Shown one piece after another: positions 48,150 to 57,658 of a stretch of 64,000 bases of DNA. Position numbers and translations under genes: made by a program. This DNA is from Flavobacteriales bacterium (GTDB lineage Bacteria > Bacteroidota > Bacteroidia > Flavobacteriales > Flavobacteriaceae). The notes beneath the pieces were generated by a model. That model did not search any database. It was given only the letters and a program-made list of their open reading frames with translations, and was not told the origin of the DNA. How positions within the stretch are numbered: the first letter of the stretch is position 1; each line of letters opens with the position of its first letter. The stretch covers positions 1 through 64,000 of the forward strand of contig JAGXRF010000001.1 of assembly GCA_018335925.1 (NCBI GenBank), read 5' to 3'.

Positions 48150-49406
48150 TTATTTCACTTTAAAAGTTACTCTTCTTACTAATTTTCTTGCTCCTGAAGA
48201 GGCAGGATCAACAGAAGTATCCTCTCCAGCAGAAATAGTGGTCATTCTTCCTTCTGCAATTCCAGCTTTCACTAATATGTTTTTCACATTATTAGCTCTT
48301 TGTAAAGCTAACTTATTATTGTAGGTTGTTTTTCCAATTTCATCTGCATGTCCAATAATTTGAACAGATTCAGAAGGATTATTTCTCAAATAAGTTAAGA
48401 TAAAATCAATTCCTTCTGTAGAAACATTGGTAGGAGTTGCTTTGTTAAAGTCAAAATATGTAGTTACATAACCATCATTGATTAACTTTTTAATTACTTC
48501 TTGGTCAGTAACTGAAGATGTGTTAGAACTATATTTAGCCATTTTGCCATCTACATATTTTTCAATTTCATCTGGAATACCATTTTTGTTCATATCAATC
48601 ATTCTTCCTTTGTTGTCGACCATCACACCTGCAATTGAGTTGTTTTCAGCATCTAAATAATCAGGAATTCCATCTCTGTCTGTGTCTTGCAACATAGTTT
48701 CTAAGTCAGCAATTCTTTTTTCTAAAGCCTGTAATTCTCCTGTTTTATCTTCGTAATACCAGTCTGCATGTACAGATTTTTTACCTAAATAAATAGACAA
48801 ACCTATGGTAGCGTTGTACATATCACCATTAAAAGTTCTACCTTCTGAAACAGGTATTCCATTTTGTGTCAAACTCCCGTCAAAAGTGTAATGTTGGCTA
48901 ATTAATCCAATATATGAAAAGTCAGCATTTAATGCGATTCTATTGGATAGTTTAACTTGTCCTGTTAAACCAACAATAAAATTACCCATATTATCAGTTC
49001 CATTAAAAGCGTCTGAAGTAAATGCACTCCAACCAAAACCTGAATGTAACTGCAAATTCAAAGATTTTGCAAAAGTTTCAAAATTTAAAACTCTTCCTAA
49101 ATTAACTACTCCTTGTACATTAGTTCGAATAATTCTTCCGTCTCTGTTAGAAGATGGTTGAACCTCAAACTGATCGTATCCAAAATCTGCTTTAACACCA
49201 AATTTAGGATTAAACATATAACGAATTCCCAAATCTCCGTGAACAAATCCGAAGGTTTTGGCATAAAATCCAGCATTGAATGGATTAGATGGTTTGGTTA
49301 AACCACCATTCAAATCAACAGACCATCTGTTGTATTCTACCTCTTGTGAAAAAGCTAAAAAGCTTACTGAAAACAGAGCTAATAAAGTAAATAATTTTCT
49401 TTTCAT
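48150..49406 (-). CDS. OmpA-family outer-membrane protein with TSP3 linker
   Basis: 418 residues. Signal peptide MKRKLFTLLALFSVSFLAFS, an N-terminal eight-strand barrel (about 25-215), a calcium-binding thrombospondin type-3-like linker (DTDRDGIPDYLDAENNS, IDMNKNGIPDEIE), then an OmpA peptidoglycan-binding domain (TTYFDFNKATPTNV, IIGHADEIGKTTYNNKLALQRANNV). A main structural outer-membrane protein of the OprF/P60 type. A -7 box TAATTTTG lies at 49437-49430. Confidence 0.93.
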   Translation of the reverse strand: MKRKLFTLLALFSVSFLAFSQEVEYNRWSVDLNGGLTKPSNPFNAGFYAKTFGFVHGDLGIRYMFNPKFGVKADFGYDQFEVQPSSNRDGRIIRTNVQGVVNLGRVLNFETFAKSLNLQLHSGFGWSAFTSDAFNGTDNMGNFIVGLTGQVKLSNRIALNADFSYIGLISQHYTFDGSLTQNGIPVSEGRTFNGDMYNATIGLSIYLGKKSVHADWYYEDKTGELQALEKRIADLETMLQDTDRDGIPDYLDAENNSIAGVMVDNKGRMIDMNKNGIPDEIEKYVDGKMAKYSSNTSSVTDQEVIKKLINDGYVTTYFDFNKATPTNVSTEGIDFILTYLRNNPSESVQIIGHADEIGKTTYNNKLALQRANNVKNILVKAGIAEGRMTTISAGEDTSVDPASSGARKLVRRVTFKVK

Positions 49407-49589
49407 AATGATGTTTCAAATATTTATTGCAAAATTAACCATAATTATTCAATATAATAGTAACAAAAGGTTGTAAAATGATTATTTTTAGGTAAAATTT
49501 AGATTTTTAAATCATTATGAACTTAATTATGGTAAATTATAAAAAAGAAAGAGATATTTTTACCAATCTTCTAAGTAATTGATTAGATA

Positions 49590-50627
49590 TTAAATAATGA
49601 TGGAATCTGAAGTTTTTGCTTTCACAAAATCAGTTACCATGTAAGCCAAACTTTTGCATAACATGATTTGCAATGCTGGCTCTTCTAAAACAATTCCTTC
49701 GCATAAATGTAAGTATTTACAATTAGGATGGTTGCCAAAGAAATGAATCAACTTCCTGACTTCGTTTAATGAAAATCCACTTGGAGTCATGGCACTACTA
49801 GGCATCCAACTAATAGCATCTAAATCAATTTCAAAACCAAAATTTGCATCTTTAATAAATTCTAAAGCTTCAATTTGAGCATTTTTTAAGGGAAAGCTTT
49901 CCCGAATCGTCATTTCCTCAAAGGTTCGATATTTTACTTTATCTGCTAAACTTTTTAAATTAAGCAATACATTTTTAGATGTGTAACTTTCGTGTAATCC
50001 GAAGATGAAGTATTTATTTAGGAATTTTTCATCAAAAGCATAAGAAAAACCATTACCGCTATGTCTGCCCTCCATGATTCTAAAATCAGAATGGGCATCA
50101 ATATTAATTACATTGATAGGCTTTTGAAATGCCAAAGCAGCTCCTTTAATATTGCCATAAGCATTGTTGTGCCCGCCTCCGATGATGATTGGAATTTTTT
50201 GGTATTTGTGAATTAGATAAGTAAGATGTGAAACATCTTTATCAATTCGTTCTACCATTTTAAATAAAAGTTTTCTTTGGCTTTCATCGTTGCTTGAAAA
50301 TACTTCACTTTCTAGATGTTGGTAATTTAATGACCCCAAAACTAATATTTGATTTGCTTTGCAATACTTGTTATGTTGTAAATTTACAAAGGCTTTAATG
50401 AAGGTTTCCCACGTTTTTTTTGCTCCAGGTTTGCCTAAATTGGCTCTTACTCCAAAGTCCTCTTCAATGCCAAACAAGATAAATTTTGCCTCAGTATTTT
50501 GTATATTCTGTTCTAGATTTAATCGTTTATCGTAGGTTAACAATTTTTCCCCAAACTTTACCTCACCACTTCTGTGGTTGGTGATTTTTCCTAATTGATA
50601 ATTGGTGAGAATTCTGAAATTTTCCAT
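49590..50627 (-). CDS. hutG: Arginase-family formimidoylglutamase-like enzyme
   Basis: 345 residues from ATG 50627. Ureohydrolase metal motifs: GGGHNNAYG, NIDAHSDFR and FEIDLDAIS. The last motif departs from the standard D-x-D-x-x-D-P, as is usual in this Bacteroidota branch. With imidazolonepropionase (hutI) 1 kb away, hydrolysis of formimidoylglutamate in histidine degradation is the best guess; agmatinase or arginase activity cannot be excluded. It lies on the same strand as hutI, with a + strand gene between. Confidence 0.75.
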   Translation of the reverse strand: MENFRILTNYQLGKITNHRSGEVKFGEKLLTYDKRLNLEQNIQNTEAKFILFGIEEDFGVRANLGKPGAKKTWETFIKAFVNLQHNKYCKANQILVLGSLNYQHLESEVFSSNDESQRKLLFKMVERIDKDVSHLTYLIHKYQKIPIIIGGGHNNAYGNIKGAALAFQKPINVINIDAHSDFRIMEGRHSGNGFSYAFDEKFLNKYFIFGLHESYTSKNVLLNLKSLADKVKYRTFEEMTIRESFPLKNAQIEALEFIKDANFGFEIDLDAISWMPSSAMTPSGFSLNEVRKLIHFFGNHPNCKYLHLCEGIVLEEPALQIMLCKSLAYMVTDFVKAKTSDSIII

Positions 50628-50721
50628 AAACAAATAAAATACAATTTTATGTTAATTAAGTCTTTTCACAAAATAAATTATCAATTGAATTGTTTTAATT
50701 TTGACACTAAATTTTTAGATC

Positions 50722-51603
50722 ATGGAAAACAAACAAAACAAAAACTTAAAAATCATCATTTTAATATTAAGTCTTCTATTACTGGTATCTGTTGGCTACC
50801 TGTTTAAATTAACCAACCAATTGAATACCACTGAAACTGAATTAAGTAATGAATTAACAGAAAAAGACGCAATTTTAAACGATTTAGAAGAGTTAAAAGC
50901 CACTTATGATAATTTGTTAAAGGAAAATACAGGCTTAAATGAAGAATTGGAAAAGGAAAGAGCAAAGGTGGAAGCTTTGATTAAAAAAGTAAAAGCATCT
51001 GAAAAAGATGCTGTAGCTTTAAAAGACTACAAACGACAAGTAAAAAACCTTGAAAACAAATTGGCTGAACTTATTAGAGAAAATGAAGCTTTGAAAAAGT
51101 TAAACGATCAATTGGTAACTGAAGTGGATAGTGCAAAAACCATCATTGAGGAGCAAAAAGAGTACAATCAAGTATTGGTTGGCCAAAATGAAGAATTGGC
51201 AAGAACAGTAGAAAAAGGTTCTAAGCTATCTATTTTAAATTTAAAAACTGCCGCTTACAAACAAAGAAGTTCTGGAAAAGAAATTGAAACCGAACGTGCA
51301 AGCAGAACCGATTTGTTAAAAATTAGTTTTACCATTGCTGAAAATAAAATTGCTAAGTCGGGAGACAAACAATATTACATTCAAGTAATTGATACTAAAA
51401 ATAATGTTTTAGGGGAAAAGAAATCTGTTTTCTTTGGTGATAAAGAATTAACGTATAGTTTTATTTCAACCATTGAGTTTAAGAATTCAACCTTAAATGT
51501 TTCGGAATCATTAAAAGGAAGCAATTTTGAAAAGGGTACTTATTTCGTTACTATTTTTGACCAAGGTGAAAGTGTGGCTCAATCTAGCTTTACATTAAAA
51601 TAG
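50722..51603 (+). CDS. Membrane-anchored coiled-coil protein
   Basis: 293 residues. One N-terminal transmembrane helix (IIILILSLLLLVSVGYLF), then about 140 residues of heptad-rich coiled coil (Thr/Glu/Leu/Lys), then a beta-rich C-terminal domain (about 175-293: KLSILNLKTAAYKQRSSGKEI ... GTYFVTIFDQGESVAQSSFTLK). Likely envelope-facing; no known family. Convergent with hutI, overlapping its stop by 9 bp. A TAATTTTG -7 box sits at 50696-50703. Confidence 0.7.
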   Translation: MENKQNKNLKIIILILSLLLLVSVGYLFKLTNQLNTTETELSNELTEKDAILNDLEELKATYDNLLKENTGLNEELEKERAKVEALIKKVKASEKDAVALKDYKRQVKNLENKLAELIRENEALKKLNDQLVTEVDSAKTIIEEQKEYNQVLVGQNEELARTVEKGSKLSILNLKTAAYKQRSSGKEIETERASRTDLLKISFTIAENKIAKSGDKQYYIQVIDTKNNVLGEKKSVFFGDKELTYSFISTIEFKNSTLNVSESLKGSNFEKGTYFVTIFDQGESVAQSSFTLK

Positions 51604-52830
51604 TTTTCCGTTAATCCAAACTTGCTCAACGATGTTTTCAGTAAATAAATAAGGAATTTTGTAGTAGTGTTTTAACGGTTTGGTTATGATAAAATTGGCT
51701 TTTTTACCTATGGTAAAGGAGCCAATTTCTTTTTCTAATTCTATAGCAAATGCTGCATTGTAGGTGCAAGCATTGATGCTTTCTTCAGGGGTTAATTTCA
51801 TTTGAATACAACCTAATGCCATGGCAAAATGCATGTTGGCACTTGGAGAGGTTCCAGGATTGTAATCGGAGGCTATTACCAAAGGCAAATCATTCTGCAA
51901 AATTTGCTTGGCAGGAGTGTAGGGAATTCCAATAAAAAAAGAGCACATCGGTAGGGCAACCGGAATGGTATTGCTGCTTTTTAAAGCTATGATATCTTCG
52001 GAAGTAATTATTTCTAAATGATCCACCGTTAGTACTTCTTCTTCTGCACACATCGCAATACCACCAATGGCTGTAAATTGGTTGACGTGGATCTTACTTT
52101 TCCAACCGTATTTTTTGGCTTCTTGTATCAGTCTTTGGGTATTTTTTACGGAAAAATAACCAGTTTCTAAAAAAGCATCAAAATAATCAACTAATCCTAA
52201 TGCATGTACTTCAGGAAAATATTTTTGAAGCAAATCCTCCACAAAAGCATCTTGATTTCCTTGGTAGCTTGCAGGAATGGCATGGGCTCCTAAAAAGGTG
52301 ATTTTAATGGGTATGGAAAAATTTTTACGCAATCTTTCAATTACTCGAAGCATTTTTATTTCGGCTTCTAATTCCAACCCATAACCTGTTTTAATTTCTA
52401 TGGCTCCAGTACCAGATTGTATGATTTGATGTAATCTTTTGGCAGCATTTTGATATAAATCGTCTTCAGTTACTTCTTGTAATTTTTTAGCAGAATTTAA
52501 AATTCCTCCACCTTTAGCAGCTATTTCTTGGTAGGAGAGTCCGTTAATTCTATCTACAAACTCTTGCTCTCTATGTTGGGCAAACACCAAATGGGTGTGG
52601 GTATCTATCCAAGTTGGTAAAAGAATTTTTCCAGAACAATCCACCACTTCATCAAAAGCAATTGCAGGAACTTCTTCCATCTTCCCAAAACCAGATATGA
52701 AGCTATCTTCGACTAACAAAAAGGCATTTTCAATCAATGGAAGTTCTTTCATGGCAGCTCCTTTTAAAATAAAAGAAGATGTTTCTCGCACTTGAATTAA
52801 CTGACGGATATTTTGGAAAAGTATTTTCAT
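51595..52830 (-). CDS. hutI: Imidazolonepropionase
   Basis: 411 residues. Amidohydrolase motifs: DTHTHLVFAQHREQEF (metal histidines), NRINGLSYQEIAAKGGGIL-type VDRINGLSYQEIAAKGGGI, IKTGYGLELE, HVNQF and ASDYNPGTSPS. It opens the imidazolone ring to give formimidoylglutamate, the step before HutG. It starts 12 nt after the transglutaminase-like gene. hutH and hutU are not in the window. Confidence 0.93.
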   Translation of the reverse strand: MKILFQNIRQLIQVRETSSFILKGAAMKELPLIENAFLLVEDSFISGFGKMEEVPAIAFDEVVDCSGKILLPTWIDTHTHLVFAQHREQEFVDRINGLSYQEIAAKGGGILNSAKKLQEVTEDDLYQNAAKRLHQIIQSGTGAIEIKTGYGLELEAEIKMLRVIERLRKNFSIPIKITFLGAHAIPASYQGNQDAFVEDLLQKYFPEVHALGLVDYFDAFLETGYFSVKNTQRLIQEAKKYGWKSKIHVNQFTAIGGIAMCAEEEVLTVDHLEIITSEDIIALKSSNTIPVALPMCSFFIGIPYTPAKQILQNDLPLVIASDYNPGTSPSANMHFAMALGCIQMKLTPEESINACTYNAAFAIELEKEIGSFTIGKKANFIITKPLKHYYKIPYLFTENIVEQVWINGKLF

Positions 52831-52842
52831 AAATCTATGCTG

Positions 52843-53775
52843 TTACAATAAAGTGAGTGCTCCGAGAATTTCTTGCGATAAAAACGGACCTCCCGGATAT
52901 TTTCCGGTATAATCAAAGTTAAGCCAAATTTGACCTCTTTCGTCTACATGATAAAAAATGCCTTTTCCCTTTGATTCTTCTGTAAATAAAACTTCCCGAA
53001 TCAAATAATTGGCTGCTTCTAGTTCTGCTTTTCCACCAATCAACACTTCCGGATATATATGTCCCTTGGTATGAATCAAGCGAGGGGTTCCTCCAATAGC
53101 TTTGATACAAGCTGCCATCATAACGGCATGATCGTCGCAATCTCCGGAAAAATGAATGAGCGATTCGGTAGCCAAATTAATGTATTCTTTTCTCCTGGGA
53201 TCATTTACGTAATTCCAACGTTGGTTGATTTCTTTAAAAACCGCAAAATATTGGATCATTTTTCGGTATTTTGGATACCCTTTTACTTCGGCAAAGTGTT
53301 TTTGGGTAGCCATTAATGCAAAATTTCGAATATTCGGGTGTTCGTATTCTATGGCATTAAGAATTCTTGTTTTATTTGGGAATGGAAGTAGTTTGGACAA
53401 AATTATCTCTTCCGGATTTGGATCTTGCGTCATGGCATACAACATATAACCATAGTCTTGAGAGATGCTTATAAAACCATAGCCTCCTGCCAATGTTCCC
53501 CACAGCAGTATAAAAAAGTAAATAATCACACCTATTACCAATACTTTTCTAATTAAAAACAAAAGCCATTGGATAAGAGCTATCAATAATATTGCTAACA
53601 ATACCCTATCTAAATTCCAAGGCCAATCTAATTCGATGATATTTTGATGAACTATTACAAATAAAGGAATCACCAAAAGCACATTTAACACAAAAATAAC
53701 GATTTGGTTCCATGGGCTTGGGATTTCCAAATAGGAAAAAAATCGTTGTTTGATGTGTGTGATTTTATTGAGCAT
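52843..53775 (-). CDS. Transglutaminase-like membrane protein
   Basis: 310 residues. Three N-terminal transmembrane helices (about 22-45, 55-78, 80-100) and a C-terminal transglutaminase-like papain fold: Cys in SGDCDDHAVMMAACIKAIG, His in KGHIYPEVLI and Asp in WLNFDYTGKYPGG. The complete Cys-His-Asp set suggests a peptidase or amidase. It lies just before hutI on the same strand; the link may be only positional. Confidence 0.78.
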   Translation of the reverse strand: MLNKITHIKQRFFSYLEIPSPWNQIVIFVLNVLLVIPLFVIVHQNIIELDWPWNLDRVLLAILLIALIQWLLFLIRKVLVIGVIIYFFILLWGTLAGGYGFISISQDYGYMLYAMTQDPNPEEIILSKLLPFPNKTRILNAIEYEHPNIRNFALMATQKHFAEVKGYPKYRKMIQYFAVFKEINQRWNYVNDPRRKEYINLATESLIHFSGDCDDHAVMMAACIKAIGGTPRLIHTKGHIYPEVLIGGKAELEAANYLIREVLFTEESKGKGIFYHVDERGQIWLNFDYTGKYPGGPFLSQEILGALTLL

Positions 53776-53829
53776 TTAAAAAAGAATAGGTTAAAATCAC
53801 TTACAATTTTTGTACCTAATTTGGTGGCT

Positions 53830-54681
53830 TTACATTTTTTTAATTAACTCCTCATAATTTTTTGGAGAGGAAATTAATTGCAACTTTAGTAGATAATCTA
53901 CCACTGTTTGGTATTGTTTTTTTGAAATAACATCGCTGCTCCATTGTGTTTTTTGCAACCATGCTTTAACATCTTCTAATGGCAATTCGTATCTAGCTGC
54001 AATAGTTCTATCCATAGAAGGAATCCATGCAAACTCTTCGGTTGTGGTGTTGATTACTTCTAACATCGATTGAATTGCAGCTGAATTTTCGGTTAAAAAA
54101 TCTTTTCTAACAGCAATTACAAAACAAGGCCAAGGGGTAGGCAAGGTTCCTATTTTTCGGAATACTCCTTTGTCTACCAAAGGTTTGGTCATCCATTGTT
54201 CCCATAAAAAATAATGGGAATTGTCTTGTGTAAGTTTATCAACTGCACCTTGCAAATGATATACCATTTCAAATTCAAGTGCTTTGGTATCCCAACCTTG
54301 TTGATCGGCTAAAACAAAACTCATCAAATGCGAGCCGGAGCCTAATCGACTTATGGCAGCTTTTTGAGTTTTTAAATCAGAAAGCTCTTTTAAATTGGAT
54401 TGGCTAGCCACATGAATTCCCCAGTAAAGAGGACTCTTTACATAGGTTTGAACGATTTGAGCAACAGGATTTTCGTGTAGATATTTTACCATTGCTTCGG
54501 TTAAAATAACCGCTACATCCACTTTATTGGAAGCCAACAATTCACACATTTTACCCGAACCTTCAGGCACATCTGTCCATTCAACATCCAATCCAACTGC
54601 TTCAAATTCGCCATTTTCTATACACAAATGCCAAGGCAAATTAAAATGTTCAGGAACTCCGGCTACTTTTATTTTCTTCAT
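53830..54681 (-). CDS. Cytosolic periplasmic-binding-protein-like protein (Ca3427-like)
   Basis: 283 residues with a type 2 periplasmic-binding fold (KIKVAGVPEHFNLPWHLCIENG ... SHLMSFVLADQQGWD ... YFLWEQWMTKPLVDKGV) like thiamine-pyrimidine/sulfonate binding proteins, but with no signal peptide. This matches the cytosolic Ca3427-like branch known also in fungi; its ligand is unknown. No ABC permease or ATPase lies nearby. It overlaps the nucleoside phosphorylase gene by 4 bp (ATGA). Confidence 0.7.
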   Translation of the reverse strand: MKKIKVAGVPEHFNLPWHLCIENGEFEAVGLDVEWTDVPEGSGKMCELLASNKVDVAVILTEAMVKYLHENPVAQIVQTYVKSPLYWGIHVASQSNLKELSDLKTQKAAISRLGSGSHLMSFVLADQQGWDTKALEFEMVYHLQGAVDKLTQDNSHYFLWEQWMTKPLVDKGVFRKIGTLPTPWPCFVIAVRKDFLTENSAAIQSMLEVINTTTEEFAWIPSMDRTIAARYELPLEDVKAWLQKTQWSSDVISKKQYQTVVDYLLKLQLISSPKNYEELIKKM

Positions 54682-55547
54682 GCTATTGCCAATCGATTTA
54701 ATGTGTATTCAATCAATTCATCTACAGTTTTGTAAGGGTCTTTACTAAAAGTACCAGTTGCACGATTGGCAATAATGGCATTTAACGACAAACACTCGTG
54801 TCCTAAAAGCTTTCCTAGTCCATAAATTGCACCTGTTTCCATTTCTAAATTGGTCATTCGAATACCTTGAAACTGAAACGAATCCATTCTGCGATTTAAT
54901 TCAATATCTTGGATTGGCAATCGCAACACTCTGCCTTGCGGACCGTAAAATCCGCCTGCTGTTCCGGTAAAACCTTCAAAAATTTTGTCGCTTGTAAAAA
55001 GTGCAGCCAAAGAATCGCTTCCTTTTACCACATAAGGTCTTCCTTTACGTAAGTCCCAATTGGTTTGGTATATAAAAGCTTCTTCTATTTCTTTTTCAGA
55101 AATTTCATCTATTTGATAAGAACGAAGCATGTTGTCTAAACCTAAGCCATATCTACTCATCACAAAACTATCTACCGGAATGTCTGCTTGTAACGAACCA
55201 GAAGTTCCAATTCTTACAATATTTAATGAAGTCAATTCTCTTTTAATGGTTCTGCTTTCTAAATCAATATTTACCAAAGCATCTAATTCATTCATCACGA
55301 TATCAATATTGTCCGGACCAATTCCGGTAGATATCACAGTGATGCGTTTGCCTTTGTAGGTACCTGTTTGGGTTTTAAATTCTCTTTTTTGGATGGTACA
55401 CTCTATATGCTCAAAATGTTGGGTGATTTTTTCTACTCTGTTTTGGTCACCAACAAATAGAATGTCTTTGGCTATGTTTTCTGGTTTTAAATGCAAATGA
55501 TACACACTACCATCCGGATTTAAAATCAATTCGGAAGATGCTATCAT
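54678..55547 (-). CDS. Nucleoside phosphorylase
   Basis: 289 residues of the PNP/UDP superfamily: GDQNRVEKITQHFEHIE, STGIGPDNIDIVMNELDAL, IVRIGTSGSLQADIPVDSFVMS, and NLEMETGAIYGLGKLLGHECLSLNAI with the ribose-binding glutamate-methionine-glutamate. Closest in pattern to uridine phosphorylases. Cleaves a nucleoside with phosphate to base and ribose-1-phosphate. Coupled by 4-bp overlaps to the genes on both sides. Confidence 0.88.
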   Translation of the reverse strand: MIASSELILNPDGSVYHLHLKPENIAKDILFVGDQNRVEKITQHFEHIECTIQKREFKTQTGTYKGKRITVISTGIGPDNIDIVMNELDALVNIDLESRTIKRELTSLNIVRIGTSGSLQADIPVDSFVMSRYGLGLDNMLRSYQIDEISEKEIEEAFIYQTNWDLRKGRPYVVKGSDSLAALFTSDKIFEGFTGTAGGFYGPQGRVLRLPIQDIELNRRMDSFQFQGIRMTNLEMETGAIYGLGKLLGHECLSLNAIIANRATGTFSKDPYKTVDELIEYTLNRLAIA

Positions 55548-56434
55548 TTTAAAAACTGTTTAGATACTTTTTCTGCTTTTTTACTTTCGGAATAATCATA
55601 AAATCCTTCTCCTGATTTTACACCTAATTTTCCAGCCATTACCATATTGACTAAAAGTGGACAAGGAGCGTATTTTGGATTTTTGAACCCGTCGTACATT
55701 ACGTTAAGAATAGATAAACAAACATCTAAACCAATAAAATCTGCTAATTGCAATGGTCCCATTGGGTGTGCCATTCCTAATTTCATTACGGTATCTATTT
55801 CATATACTCCACCAACTCCATTATATAAGGTTTCAATGGCTTCATTGATCATTGGCATTAAAATTCTGTTTGCTACAAAACCTGGATAATCATTCACTTC
55901 GGTTGGAGTTTTGCCAAGAGCTACTGACAAGTCCATGATGGTTTTGGTAACGTCATCTGAAGTGTTGTATCCACGAATAATTTCTACCAATTTCATGATA
56001 GGCACCGGGTTCATAAAATGCATTCCGATTACTCGCTCAGGATGCACCACATTGGCTGCAATTTGCGTAATAGAAATAGAAGAGGTATTGGTAGCTAATA
56101 TAACATGGTGCTCGCAAATTTCGCTTAACTGCTTAAAAATTTGGAATTTCAATGTCACATTTTCTGTGGCAGCTTCTACTACCAAGTCGCATCCAACTAC
56201 TCCATCTTTTAAATCAGTATAGGTAATGATATTGGCAATAGTTTGGTGTTTTTGTTCTTCGGAGATACTTCCTTTGGCAACCATTCTGTCTAAATTAGAT
56301 GCAATGGTTGCCATTCCTTTTTCGATAGACTTTTCAGAAATATCTATCAATTTTACAGCAAATCCGCTTTGTGCAAAGGTGTGTGCAATACCGTTCCCCA
56401 TGGTTCCGGCTCCTATAACTGCAATTGTTTTCAT
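55544..56434 (-). CDS. 3-hydroxyacyl(butyryl)-CoA dehydrogenase
   Basis: 296 residues. Rossmann site VIGAGTMGNGIAHTFAQSG, catalytic ATNTSSISIT and HFMNPVP (His), then PGFVANRILMPMINEA and GPLQLADFIGLD. Short single-function enzyme (HbdA/FadB2-like) that interconverts 3-hydroxyacyl-CoA and 3-oxoacyl-CoA with NAD(P). First gene of a three-gene coupled operon with the nucleoside phosphorylase and the binding-protein-like gene. Confidence 0.92.
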   Translation of the reverse strand: MKTIAVIGAGTMGNGIAHTFAQSGFAVKLIDISEKSIEKGMATIASNLDRMVAKGSISEEQKHQTIANIITYTDLKDGVVGCDLVVEAATENVTLKFQIFKQLSEICEHHVILATNTSSISITQIAANVVHPERVIGMHFMNPVPIMKLVEIIRGYNTSDDVTKTIMDLSVALGKTPTEVNDYPGFVANRILMPMINEAIETLYNGVGGVYEIDTVMKLGMAHPMGPLQLADFIGLDVCLSILNVMYDGFKNPKYAPCPLLVNMVMAGKLGVKSGEGFYDYSESKKAEKVSKQFLK

Positions 56435-56573
56435 GTGTATTTTTTGTTTTTTGTATTTGTTTTTTGCTCGATTATATATAAAAATCGTAGGTTTTAGTTT
56501 TGTGAAAATGATATAACTTTTGCTAAATTTCCAAAAATTACAGATGTTATAAAGTCACAAGATTCATTGGTAG

Positions 56574-57548
56574 TTACCCAGAAATTTGTTGCATACTTTC
56601 AATAATTTGGTAAGCAACTTGTAATGCTTTGGTGCCATCTTGTAAGGTAACAATTGGAGTACTATTATCTGTAATAGCTTTAGCAAACGTTTCCAATTCG
56701 TCTAAAATTGCATTGTTTTTCTCCACTTTCGGATGGTCAAAATAAATTTGTTTTTTCACCCCTTCCGCATTTTGCAAAATCATGTCAAAATCACCAGGTT
56801 GTTCCGGAGCATCTTGCATTCTTACTATTTCAGAAACTTTTTCTAAATAGTCTACAGAAATATAAGCATCTTTCTGAAAAAATCTGCTCTTACGCATGTT
56901 CTTCATAGAAATTCTGCTGGAAGTTATATTGGCTACACAACCATTTTCAAATTCTATTCTGGCATTGGCTATGTCTGGTGAATCACTAATCACAGCCACA
57001 CCACTTGCGTGAATGTTTTTAACCTCTGATTGTACCACACTCAAAATGGCATCAATATCATGAATCATCAAATCTAACACTACCGGAACATCTGTTCCTC
57101 TCGGATTAAACTCAGCCAAACGGTGGGTTTCAATAAACATTGGGTTTTTGATAAAATCTCTAACCGCAGTAAAAGCCGGGTTGAATCTCTCCACGTGTCC
57201 CACTTGTCCTTTTACTCCATGCTTTTTGGCTAATGCAATCAATTCTTCTGCTTCTGCAACAGTATTGGAAATAGGTTTTTCTAAAAACACATGTTTCCCA
57301 GCTTGAATAGCTTCTTTAGCACAATCAAAATGCGAAAGGGTAGGAGTTACAATATCTACCACATCTACCGCATGGATTAGTTCAGAAATAGAATCAAAAG
57401 AATGGTACCCAAATTCTTGTGCTACTTTTTGTGCATTTTCTGCATTAGGGTCGTAAAACCCAACTAAATCAAACAAACTAGATTGTTGCAGCAAACGCAA
57501 ATGTATTTTTCCTAAATGACCAGCACCTAGGACACCAATTTTCAGCAT
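56574..57548 (-). CDS. Gfo/Idh/MocA-family oxidoreductase
   Basis: 324 residues. N-terminal Rossmann fold (IGVLGAGHLGKIHLRLL), then the family hallmark FLEKPISNTVAEAEELI (EKP) and a C-terminal beta domain with DLMIHDIDAILSVV. NAD(P)-dependent oxidation of a sugar or sugar-like substrate; the substrate is not readable. Single gene, divergent from pcm. Confidence 0.9.
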   Translation of the reverse strand: MLKIGVLGAGHLGKIHLRLLQQSSLFDLVGFYDPNAENAQKVAQEFGYHSFDSISELIHAVDVVDIVTPTLSHFDCAKEAIQAGKHVFLEKPISNTVAEAEELIALAKKHGVKGQVGHVERFNPAFTAVRDFIKNPMFIETHRLAEFNPRGTDVPVVLDLMIHDIDAILSVVQSEVKNIHASGVAVISDSPDIANARIEFENGCVANITSSRISMKNMRKSRFFQKDAYISVDYLEKVSEIVRMQDAPEQPGDFDMILQNAEGVKKQIYFDHPKVEKNNAILDELETFAKAITDNSTPIVTLQDGTKALQVAYQIIESMQQISG

Positions 57549-57609
57549 AACTTTACATTTTCTACAAAAATAACATTATTTGTTGTAATAAATATGCTAC
57601 AAAAATCAA

Positions 57610-57641
57610 TTTGTAGAGTCGTACAAAATAGGTTACTTTTA
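57610..57641 (+). promoter_or_regulatory. Promoter of the pcm operon
   Basis: TTTG (57610-57613), 20 nt, TACTTTTA (57634-57641), 18 nt before the ATG at 57659. Confidence 0.55.
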
Positions 57642-57658
57642 CCCAAAGCATTGTTTGT

